From positions 868,001-932,000 of the forward strand of contig JANCIK010000001.1 in NCBI GenBank assembly GCA_028532985.1: DNA of 64,000 nt, in the 5' to 3' direction. Source of the stretch: Stropharia rugosoannulata. Taxonomy: Eukaryota; Basidiomycota; Agaricomycetes; Agaricales; Strophariaceae. A model generated the notes under the pieces. That model did not search any database and was not told the DNA's origin. It worked only from the letters and a program-made list of their open reading frames with translations. Shown here piece after piece: positions 23,481 through 34,322 of this stretch. The first letter of the stretch is position 1, and every line of letters starts with the position of its first letter. The translations under genes and the position numbers were made by a program.

Positions 23481-23620
23481 TCGAATACAGCCTGGAAACC
23501 CTGTGGGAGCTCATACCTGGGAAGATACGAACAATGACCTTTCGACATGTATGTGAACGTTGAGCCTTATCTCTGCCCTTCTCGTGGTATGATCATCCTG
23601 ACCGGTGAACCAACGTTTAG

Positions 23621-24720
23621 ATAGACTTGTAGTAGCTGGAGGGCAATGAGATTGTTTTGTTTAGAAATGAATAATGCAGTTACTTACATTTCGATGTTTG
23701 CAACACGGACGACTTGCTAAGCAGGATGGAAAGCTCGGTGAAGATACCCATGTGAGCACGTTCCAAGCTCAGACCAGCCTCCAAAAGTCCAATGATCTCC
23801 TCGAAGTGGCCGCGACGCTCGTACAACTGAATAAGAGCTGACAGCTCCTCCTACAGCAATCTGTGAGCAGAGACATTCACAATCAAGTTCATACTTACAG
23901 CGTGCACAGACCACAGATTTGAGCAAGACGGAATTCACCCTTCTCAATACATGCTGCGTGGACCTGCTTCCAGACTCTGTCGTTGGATATGAAGGCAGTG
24001 AAGTAATACTGACTGTGTATTACCCGCCTTCCTGGCGCCCTCGACGGCCGCCTGGTTCTCGCCAAGGTAAATCAAAGTCGTGGCGAGACGAGCCCAGTTC
24101 GAAATGCTGGTGAACAGGAGTTTGGCAGCCTGGAGCTCATCCTCGAAACATTTCTCTCCAACAACGAGAACGTCAGCAACGTTGGTCATGCCAAGGAAAT
24201 CCTCCATGTCGTGGCGGTCGGTCTTGGGATATGCATAGGCAAGCTCTGTATTGATCTTGGGCTCGCGGAGGGTCTTACGTGCCATCTGAAAGTACCGGAC
24301 AAGCTCGTCGTGCTTGCCTGCATGGTTGGCGATTTCGATGACCTCGGAAAAGTTGGAAGGATCTTGAGCTTTGATGTGCAATTCTGTGGGGAATCAAAAT
24401 ATTAGAAATGTAAGACTAGAATAGGGAAGAAAGCAATCTTACCGACCGAATCCTCGATGCGGAGACCGTCGAGTTGAGCCTTTGCAAGCCTGCTCCAAAC
24501 AGCAGGTTCGTTGACCTTGTTGGCATACTCCAAACCACGCTCGATAGACATGATATGCTTGACGAGGACGTTGATCGCCATAACATGTTGCTCGTGCTTC
24601 TTGTAGATTGTTAAGGCCTCTTCATACAGCTAGGCCCTTAGCATAAGCGATGTATGCAAGGTATGGGTCGTGGGCCTTGTGTGCAGCCGCATTTCCTCAC
24701 GGAAGCTGTGAGGAAAAACC
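23621..24720 (-). pseudogene. Clathrin heavy chain, leg-region fragment with internal deletions
   Basis: Reading right to left: AHDPYLAYIAYAKG (about 24635-24680), then a jump to YEEALTIYKKHEQHVMAINV, ERGLEYANKVNEPAVWSRLA, a retained intron (about 24380-24440), AEVIEIANHAGKHDELVRY-type sequence, FEDELQAAKLLFTSISNWA and [19 protein letters not shown]. It then jumps to VVRVANIEI and YYKSI near 23621. Family alignment from memory puts about 120 residues missing at the first jump and about 70 at the second. Single-codon losses occur in TDRxDMEDF and DELxQAAKLL, and 1-4-nt indels shift the frame near 24629 and 24697. Retained introns show a genomic copy rather than a retrocopy. It lies collinear with the 20.4-kb fragment. 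Confidence 0.9.
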
Positions 24721-24974
24721 AGAAAGGGGATGACGCAGGAGGACGCATGTTGGTGCTTCATATGCGGAAGGACGCGTTCGGCGGTTGCGAAGCGCGGCGC
24801 TGGGGCATGCCGGTAATCACAGGTTCCTGTGTTGCGCTTCAGACCCCATGTTATGTAAGCAGGGGAGAGATGAGGGGAGGCATACCTTTGGTATGAGTCA
24901 ATCCTGCACCAGTTTAATGTGTCCAGGTTTCCACTCGACTTCGACAAGACTGGGCTGGAGAACTTAACAGAAAA

Positions 24975-27900
24975 ATGGGTAAAGGACGAAAACCAAATTC
25001 ACTTCCTGAATGTAAGTCTGAGTCACCATAATTCTTCCCTTCAATTGTACTTCCTTCAATTTGACCAAAATTCCATATAATACAGTCATTGAAGTGTCAG
25101 AAGATGGCAAGAAAATTTGATGCAAAATTTGTTCTATGGCCTGTGAACAAAACGGGGCCAAGTGGATCAAAAAAGAAAGCTTGTCAACTCATATTGCCTC
25201 ATATGTTCATGCCAGCTCCCTTAACTCTCAGTCAATAATGCATGATGTTCAAGCAACATATGAACAATCAATGAGAGATGAAGGAGCTATGGAAGAAATA
25301 ATGAATCATGCCATACTAAGTTCTGTACCAGCACTGTCTATACCAGTGGTAACAGCACCAGTGGGTGTTTCTGGTACAAGCAGAGAAGAACAGGAGCTTT
25401 GGAACCATTATGCAAACTCTGACGTGGTCTTTGATGCTGGAATTGACCCTGCAAATACTGCAGTTGCTGAAAGAAAGCGCCTGCTACAGGAAGCTATTAA
25501 TCTCAATATCTGGCATGGTCCACACAGCACAGATAGTTTGAATCAGGAGGCGGACTCACATAATGAAGAAGCATTGCTTGACATAGAGCAAGATGATATC
25601 CTGGATTAATTGCTTCGGAATGCATGTGTGTATATAATATTATTCAAACAAAAGTCATAAATAATTTTATTATCTTATATCAGGCTCAGATGCACCCAGT
25701 GCAGAGGATTTACTTAATGAAGAGGCACAGCACAGAGGTGAAATCAAGGATACAAGTGCATGGTCACCTTATGACTCTAAAACTGTAAGTTTATTCCAAA
25801 TTTACAATAGCAAGTATTCAAGGTTTAATGATCTCAATATTTGTAATAGATGTTTCTTCTGGATGTTATAGACAATCTCCCAAGAACAAGAATATCTAAA
25901 CTACTTATGAATGTCTTCCTATGGTTACTTCGTGAAGTTGGTGCACACAATGTTCCTTCACTGTACCGCTTGCGTCAAGTGCAAGCTTCTCTCCGGAAGT
26001 CATCTGGAATACCAACTACACAGCAGAAATCTCCAAAAGGCAATATTTTCTCTATAAATGACCCACGTACACTTGTGGCAATGGTAATTTCACAATTTAT
26101 TATACAAAATACAATAATGTTAATATATATATGTTTAGGATTGGTCTAATCCCACCACTTGTGAGCATATCCACCGGTACCCAGTCATTCCCCACAATGG
26201 AATTATATCTGAAGTGTACCATGCTCAGAAATGGAGGAAAAATGTGGATCGAAGGTTTTTAAGTCCTATGTATGATAATGGCTATTGCCATTATTATATT
26301 AATGAACTAGCACAGCTAAAAAATGGTGATCTTATTATTCCCATGCGTTGGCTAGAAGATGATAATGGAAAAATATTTGCGGATGCATATGCTATTGCAC
26401 TTGATGATCAGGTTAGTTTTATACATTTAAAATTATAAAGATTTGCTAACAGGTAGTAATATATATATAGTGCCTTGCTTATGTTATAGATAGTGAAGTA
26501 ATTCTGATAGAAGCACTAGCTCTTCAGTATAATTATTTGGATTTAAGGGACAAACACTTAGTTCCTCTTTGGAATAGTATGTGACAATGTGCATTTAATT
26601 CAACAAATTAATTTATACAAAATAGACCAAGCTATTTCATCTGGCTATCCAGCACAAATGCCAAATGCAGATAGAGCATTAGCAGAAGGCGATCCTTTAT
26701 ACACAAGCTGGATAGATGTGTTTGGTGATGATGTATCTGGCAACCGCTCAAAAAGCTGGAATAAGCACTGGAATATCTATATAACTCATCGAAATTTGCC
26801 ACGAAAACTTTTACAGCAAGAGTTTCATACACACTTTGTATCAACATCACCAGTTGCAAGCATTTCTGAACAATTTCATGGCATTAAGCAAATTATTGAG
26901 TATGTATATTGGACTTTTAAATATATTTCTAGAGCTAAATGAGATATAGATCAACACATAAAACACCTGTAAAGGTTCGACATGGAAAAACGGGTACCCA
27001 AATATGCTTTAAAATCTATGTTAACTGTGGCCCTGGCGATAATCCTGCTCAAAGTGAAATTTGTGGCCATATTGGTGGAAATGGAAACCATCTTTGTCGC
27101 AAATGTCATGCTGGTGGAACACATGAAGTCAAAGAAAGCAATGATGGATATCATAGTTTGTTCAAGGTATATAATGATTTATATTAGATTTAATGATTTG
27201 TCCAAGTGCTTATATTCTCTATTTATTAGTCTGGCACTCCTCGTTCTGCAAAAGAGAATCTTGCTGATATTGAGATGCAAATTAAGCTTGCTTGTTTGGG
27301 AAATGCACAAAATGTGCACAACCAACAAACAAAGAATGGCATCAAAGATTTCTATACTCAATATTGGATTGATTTTCTAATTTCTCAAGCACGAACTTTG
27401 CAAAGAGCTCATCCTGAGCGGACTAAAGTTGATATTCAGAATGAATTACTTTTGTGGGTTGAACAGCACAAAACCGATATTTTTAATGAATTTTTGACAT
27501 TAGATGGTGAGTCATTGCTTGTAATACTTGTATTAATTGTTGAAACCAATTTATGGCAGGATTTGATCCTACAGTTGATATACCAGTAGAACTTTTGCAT
27601 ACTATCCTTCTAGGCATTGTCAAGTATGTGTGGCATGGCTCGCACACTCTATGGACAGCTAGCCAAAAGGAGCTGTATTCAAGCCGCTTACAGTCAACAA
27701 ATACCTCTGGGCCATCTATTCATGCTATTCGGGCAAATTACATTGTGCAATACACAAATTCATTAATTGGACGTCAATTCAAAACCATTACACAGGTCAA
27801 TGTCTTTCATGTCTATGATCTTGTGGACACAACTCGGTTCCATCTAACAAAAGCAGTTGGAGAGCTGTCTGCACTTTTGTGGGTTCCAGAAATAAGAAAT

Positions 27901-29345
27901 ATGGAAGAGTATCTTGTATGTTTTTAAATTAATCAGTGCTTTTCCTTGCTTGTTTTTAATAATTATATTTTATGCAGTTAGATATTGAAGTTGCTGCAGC
28001 AAATGTGCTTGATATCTTTGCTCTAGTTGATCCATCAAAAATGACATCAAAGGTGAAACTTCATCTGTTGACACACCTAAAGGAAGACATTATCCATTTT
28101 GGACCTCTTATTGGAGTTGCAACCGAGACATTTGAAAGTTTCAATGCTATTTTTAGATTTTGCTCTATTCATTCAAATCATCTTGCTCCAAGCCGGGATA
28201 TAGCTTTTCAGTTGGCTGGTCAGGAAGTAATGAAACACCGTCTTACTGGTGGCTGGTGGCCATCAAAAGATGGGGAATGGAAACCTCCAGGACTCTCTAT
28301 TCAGCATTTTCTTCATAAACACTCTATTCTTCAAGGCCTTGTAGGTTGGAATATTAATCAACCATTTAAAAATGGTAAAATAATACTCATATACAATTAA
28401 CATAACTTGCTAATTTTGATTTAGGTGATTTTAGACTAGAACCTCTCAATAAATATAAAAAAGAACAAAGCCGGAAATACATTTCATGGTCTATGACACA
28501 AGGCATGAAGGCACTTAACTCTACAGAAAATCCAGAATCACAATGGACCTTATGCCGTTCAGTAATTGCAAGATCTGGAGATAAGTGTCATGTGGGGTCT
28601 TGGGTCTTTGCAGTATCACCATTTAAGGTATTATTATTATCTCTGTTCTAAAATGCATTTTGACTTTGTAATAGGAAAATGAAAATATTACAGGTTGCAT
28701 TATTGAAATTTTGGCAAATTCAACAAGCACAAAAGCAATTATTGTTCTTGAGCTTTACATAATTATAAACTCTCGACACAAGATCTTTGGAATGCCAATG
28801 TTAGCCCAGCATCAGAATGAGAATTTATATGCTGTTATTCTTTCCACAGTATGTCTATATATCCACTAATGCTATTTATATTTACTGAGAAATATGCCTA
28901 GGATATACATTTCCTCTATAATGTGCAACATGACTGTCCTCTTGCCATGTGTAAAGCATCTGGAAAACAAAGCTTAATGCAGGAAAGGGTGCAATCAGGT
29001 CTGTTCCAGACTTGCATTGAACATAAACCACTTAAACGTTATGTTGTTAACACTCATGCATTCCACAATGCACACCTACTACGAGCAGTTTTACCACGTT
29101 CTCTTATTATTCCTATTCCCTTCTATCAACACAAAGACCGGGAGGCCAAACACTTTGAAATTGCACAAAATTTGCAAGTAATACAAAAAGCAAAACGAAC
29201 TGCGACCAAAGCAAAAGCAGCACAAAAAAAACAGGAGGCAACAATTTCTATATCCACACAGGAGATAGAACTGGGTCAGAATAAACAGCCAAGATTAGAC
29301 ATGGAGGATGAGGATTTTGAGATAGCTTTGGAGATAGCTGCTTAG
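24975..29345 (+). CDS. Transposase-like protein of a Plavaka/Tnp2-like (CACTA-lineage) element, with two in-frame stops
   Basis: About 14 exons splice to roughly 1,250 residues in AT-rich sequence. The start at 24975 ([12 protein letters not shown]) leads into a zinc-finger-like CKIC-x18-HIASYVH. Downstream are [29 protein letters not shown] motif, [74 protein letters not shown] and a Lys/Gln coiled tail. This large protein family recurs in agaric genomes and I place it near Plavaka/Tnp2 transposases from memory. Two stops interrupt it: TGA at 25118-25120 just before the CKIC motif and TAA at 25607-25609 before an intron. Every other junction keeps the frame. Translation could begin at 25136, or the copy is very recently dead. 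Confidence 0.7.
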
Positions 29346-29548
29346 TTCTAGTAAATAATTAATTGAATAAAGTAATTTGATAGAATGCTTGTTTGTGACT
29401 GACTATACTTGTATCCAAGCTGCAAGTGTTAGTCTGGGAAGTTTTTCAAGCCTGGGTATACAACAGCAGCTCCAGCAGCTCACAATCAAGTGATTATAAA
29501 TCATAGAATAAATATATATGAGCTGACTGGCTTAGTATTCCAGAAGTT

Positions 29549-29830
29549 CAGCTGTAATCTAACTAATTTTAAATGTGTCTATAGTTGGCCACAGAATATC
29601 TAGCTCAGGTTATTTGCTGTACAAATATTACTGAAATAAATATATGAAAACCAGCTAATTTTACATCATTGGATTGCAGCTACAATCTAGCTGATATTAA
29701 ATGTGTCTGTGATTAGACAAAAAATATCCAGCTCAGGTTTTTTGCTACACAGATATTACTTAAAAACATACATGGAAACCAGCTAATTTAACATTAAATA
29801 TTCCAGCTGCAATTTAGCCAGGTCCCAATC
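29549..29830. repeat. Imperfect 128-bp tandem repeat, about 2.2 copies
   Basis: Units start with CAGCT(G/A)YAATCTA at 29549, 29677 and 29804, a spacing of 128 and 127 bp. Each full unit contains TTAAATGTGTCT, then CAGCTCAGGTT, then ACCAGCTAATTT. The third copy breaks off after about 27 bp. The array lies 200 bp downstream of the transposase-like gene stop and repeats the CCAGCT hexamer, so it is probably subterminal sequence of that element. Confidence 0.8.
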
Positions 29831-30628
29831 TGAGTGGTAGCTAAAACAAAACCTCCAGAGCACTTTTTTTATTACATAAATAGTATATGCAGACATCTGG
29901 CCACTAGCTGATATGACACTCAAGTAATAAAGCTGCAATGAAGGTGGTTTCTGATCTCTGCTCTGGGTGGAAGAAAACATGAAGAATGTTTTTCTAGCTA
30001 TCTAAATGTCACACAAAGACATGTGCCACCCAGCCACTGTGACATCACCTCTTTCAGCTGGTCAGATGATGACTCCATCTCGAGAACTCGCAATTTGATA
30101 TACGTCTGACATAAGATTAGGGAATGTGACTCCTGGATGACATACATTTGGCGGTGTAATTATAGGCTCGCGACCAGCCATTACCTGCCGAGTTGCCGAA
30201 GTTACCGTCAGGTAACGGCTGGGAGTTACGGGCGCGATTTAGCACAGTCACGTTTTGTCACGTCGGACTTAGAGAAATTACTGAAGCGCCTTTTCGCACT
30301 CCGAACCCTTTTTTGGACAACTTTGCACTTGTTTGATCTCGGCCACTCGGCATCGTCTGTGCACGCCCCGGTAGTAAAAAGCACGAATAGCGAACCGCAT
30401 AGGGCACTGGTAGCGAGTCTAGTGTAATTAGACAATCATATTGCTAAAACGCGTATTACGTAATATGCCGGCCCCCTTCACCGCGGCCTTTCTTGCCTCT
30501 TCAAAGCCGTCAGTGACGTCCCTCAACTATTTCTCGTATGTGTAGGCCTATGGCAGCCTGACCTCGACCGACCTCGTACTCTGGAATTCAACCATCTACT
30601 ACAATAAACCCCTAAATTAACTTTCAAA
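29831..30628. other. Right edge of the transposon and VPS53 upstream region
   Basis: About 800 bp. AT-rich transposon tail continues to about 30070. From 30070 to 30628 the sequence is host-like and presumably carries the VPS53 promoter. A 96-codon plus-strand frame (30137-30427) has no recognisable domain. TACCTGCC and GGTAACGG palindromic patches occur near 30180-30225 but no tRNA or other RNA could be folded convincingly. Confidence 0.4.
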
Positions 30629-33600
30629 ATGCCTTCCGATGAATTACCACACGATGTAATTCTGTCAATCCAGCGCGTCTTGGATATTCAACCGACGGAT
30701 GAGATCGACCGTCTTGACGGGCTGTCAGAACGGTTCAACGCCGTTGAGATTCTTAATGACTTCTTTCCGGACGGTGCGTATGATCGCGTATACAACTGGC
30801 TCCAAGCTGACAACCACGTACTACAGAAGCGTCGCTTGCCCAACTTGACGAAGTAAATGCACGACTAGCGGAGACGCACAAGGAGTTGCAGAAGGAGGTC
30901 GAATCCCTTAAGGCAGAACTCAAGAGTAGCCAAGATCCCCAGAGAATGTCAAATATCCAAGAAATGATATCTGTACGTGTCCCGAGCGTAACTGATGTTC
31001 GCGGTTTATACGCCACGTACTTACATCGTCCCCTAAACAGGATCTACTTGGTCAAATGTCCCGCATCCGAGAAAAGGCCACTGAATCAGAGGCGGTTGTC
31101 AGAAATATCACCAAAGATATTCAAGTATTGGACCTAGCGAAGAAAAATCTAATTGAGAGCATGACGGTGATGAAGAGGTTGCAGATGCTAGGTATGTGAA
31201 TATAATCACACTTGATTGCTCTTCCGTGTCTTATCATTGTATGTACTAGTAAATGCATTGACCCAGTTGGAAGACTTGATGAAGGAAAAGAAATACAGCG
31301 ACGTCGCGCAAACGTTGGCTGTTCGTATCTCTTTCTAAAGTCTGTATATGCATCTTTTGACGAAAAATGTGCCAGGCTGTCAAACAAATCTCCGAAACGT
31401 CTTTTAAGTCTTATACAGCCGTTCCACGGATTAATCGCGTTTGGAAGCGTATACACGAGATCCAAGCACAGCTAAAGACGCAGCTTGACGCCGACTTCGA
31501 TGCATTGTAGGTCAAGGCTTCATTCTAAAATCAGCACCTTTCACAAATTCATTATACATAAAGTTACCTTCAGGACAATAAGCAACAAATCAACTCTTCT
31601 CTTATTGCAGAGGGTTGCTTGGTTGTGGATGCCGTGGGACCAGCTTTCAGGGCTCATGTAATAGAGCGCTTCGTAGCCCTAGAATTGAAGGAGTACCGCC
31701 GTATTTTCAGATCGAATGACGAAGCTGGACAACTGGACAATATATCTCGAAGATTCGCATGGTTCCGTCGACTACTTCAGGCACATGAGCTGGAACAAGG
31801 AAGGGTTTTTCCTGGTGAATGGAGAGTCAGCTGGCATTTGTTAGCCAAATTTACGGAAATCACCAGGCATGTATTCTTATACTGTGTATCACATTTCCTG
31901 GAATTTATACTATCTTTCAGGGATAATCTGACGACGCTGTTGACGCAAGCTGGATCTAACCTGACTGTCAAATCACTTCTAGATAACCTGCAAATCACGT
32001 TGGAATTCGAGCAAGCCATGGCAAAGAAATGGGCTACCCCAGTGCGTTCTACCCCATATGAACTTTGTATCGTTATTAACTTATTTATGTTTAAAATGCT
32101 AGTTTAAAGATATCCTCAAGGCCACTGATAATCCCCAGTCAGAGCCGGGGAAACCTATGTCGGCTGCATTCGAACCACATATGGGCATTTTTGTCGATGC
32201 CCAAGACAAGTTAGTCGCAGTCGTCGTGTCAGTCAAAGCCTTCATTCATCATTTACTTGGGACAGAGTCCTAGCAGATATGCTTGCACCCCATCGCAAGG
32301 GGAAACTGGTCAAAGCACAACCGCGAGCTTCATCAGAAAGCACACCCGGAGAGGATGATGGTAGTACGCCTACCATGACGGTTCTCCCTTCGTCAACAGA
32401 TCTCTTCTACTTCTATGGGCAAAGCTTGGAACAATGTGCGAAACTATCTACGGGTCAAGCTCTATTTGATCTGTCTACTCTCCACAAGAAGTGGCTGCGG
32501 ATCTATGCTGGTTAGTCAATGTTGACATTCGATATATGAAACATTTTTTGATCATTCGATATAGAGGACGTTCTCTCTTCTTCGGATATCAAACGGTAAG
32601 TTTATTTTATTCAGCGCGATCTACTGGATAAATAGCTGATGTATGTACTATGTTTTCAGACCTGCTACCCGCAAGTCGACGGACACTCGTGTGGATCTGG
32701 ACCTTTTGAAGCAACTCTGCCTAGTAATCAATACGGCAGATTACTGCTTGACTACCGCTGCTGAGGTCGGTATCTCATTCAGTTGTAAATGTTGGTTGCT
32801 GATGTTGAGTAGCTCGAAGCGAAAGTCAAAGAGAAAATCAATCCAGACTTTAAGGAGAAAGTAACATTCCAAGTAGAGTGTGATTTGTTTGTCAGGTGAG
32901 TGCATGCCCTGTGTGTGTTCCACGTTCGCTGATGATTCATCGTCCAGTGCTATTTCCACAGCAATCAATGTGATACTGAGGGAATTTGAAAACGGCTGCG
33001 ATACATCATTTGCTACCCTTGCGCGCACGTCATGGTCGGCTGTGAGTCAAGTTAGTGGGCCCTCTCCATACACCGGCGAGCTAGTGAAATCCGCGGAGCA
33101 AATCATTGAGTTCATCAAGCCACTCATTGAACAGAAGAAATACTTGAGAAATATCTTCGACAAAGCATCGAGGTGCGTTATCCAAGGCTGCTGTTTATGA
33201 ACATCATTTGATACTGATTATGATGGATTAGTATTATTCTAGTCAAGTTCACTAACTCCCTTGTGAGAAGTCGACCACTGAAAGAGATCGGCGCGGAGCA
33301 AGTGAGAACATTGTTCGGATTCATTACCGCATTATCTTTGACCCCGTGTGTAGCTGCTAATAGATTTGCAAACGATAAAGGCATTTTTAGTCAAAATGCC
33401 AGGGGAAAATCTGGCGTCCACGTCGTTCGTACTTTCCGATGACGTGTTCTCCCACTTGCCATTGATAATTGTAACCAGGTACACACGGTCTTTGAATAAG
33501 ACAACTACCCGACTAGAAGCCTTGCTGAAGGTCATCGTGACTCCTGTCGTATGTCTTTCCACGCCGTCAAAACTAGTGTTGTCTATTAACGGCCCATACT

Positions 33601-34104
33601 ATAACATAGGATCCCCCTGAAGGGTTTATCCTTAACTACACCTTGCTGATTGGGGATGCATCGTTCTCCAACTTCCAAAAGGCAAGTGTTTGCTCCAGGA
33701 TTGTCAAACAATTTCGGTCTGTTGATGATCACCTCTTTTCTTAGATCTTGGACCTCAAAGGCACACTGAAATCAGTCCAAAATAACCTTCTGGATTCTTT
33801 CCTAACTATAACGAGCACGAAGACTGATTTAGAAAGCACATCTTTCTTATCATCGTTGGACATGGACCCTCCAACTACGGGCCATGCAGGAGGTAGCTTG
33901 GTTAGCCCAGGCGCTAGTCGAATAGCTCTTCCAATGAGCAGTGCCGCGGATGGCATATTTGCGGGACTCGCAGGGCCAGGTCCAAATGGTCCTACGACAG
34001 GTTCCAGTGCCACAAGTACCACAGATAATCAAAGACGTGAAGTCTTCTCTGATTTCCGGAGGTTTGTCAGCTTCGGATTGCGGAAGGATACCGCGCCACC
34101 ATAA
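30629..34104 (+). CDS. VPS53: GARP complex subunit VPS53
   Basis: A many-exon gene of roughly 820 residues. First exons: 30629-30773, 30827-30972, 31041-31191, 31250-31320, 31376-31506, then from 31564. The N-terminal domain reads LNDFFPDEASLAQLDEV with coiled coils (LAETHKELQKEVESLKAEL; QVLDLAKKNLIESMTVMKRL) that build the tethering bundle. Middle blocks include YSDVAQTLAAVKQISETSF and PFKDILKATDNP. The C-terminal block FILNYTLLIGDASFSNFQKI is diagnostic of Vps53. GARP tethers endosome-derived vesicles at the trans-Golgi. The tail is Ser/Gly/Pro-rich. One intron (31867-31920, 54 nt) has a GC donor and, being a multiple of three without stops, could be retained, adding 18 residues. Its upstream neighbour is the transposon, which leaves the gene whole. 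Confidence 0.9.
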
Positions 34105-34322
34105 TTAAGGGGGGGTACGATAGGCCAGACTTTTATAGCCATAATGAACTCGGAGCAATAAGAGTACTAAATTAATAACTATAATACAAATCATTTGTAT
34201 TGTTCAGTGAAATGAGCGAAAAATGGTACAGATCATCCCGAGGTGAAGCAAAAGAGCCCAATTGATATCAGTCCAAAACTTGTGCGCAACAACAATTGTT
34301 CGACGAAAACGAAGAAAACAGG

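Larger units (their letters stand above)
24960..30070. mobile_element. AT-rich DNA transposon carrying the transposase-like gene (approximate limits)
   Basis: Composition changes abruptly near 24960 from GC-rich clathrin-derived DNA to AT-rich sequence, and returns to host-like composition near 30070. Inside lie one long transposase-like gene and a right-hand tail dense in AGCTGG/CCAGCT motifs and 128-bp repeats. Such subterminal motif clusters are usual for CACTA-type elements. I could not identify matching terminal inverted repeats or a target-site duplication by eye, so both ends are estimates. Confidence 0.55.

Noticed and set aside
23408..23518. Minus-strand frame with RYELPQGFQAVFDDE
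   Set aside because: Looks protein-like, but it is only 37 codons, overlaps the tail of the plus-strand relic and matches no clathrin segment; too short to call.
30137..30440. Possible RNA gene in the VPS53 upstream region (palindromic patches)
   Set aside because: No cloverleaf, box A/B pair or other RNA signature could be assembled by eye.
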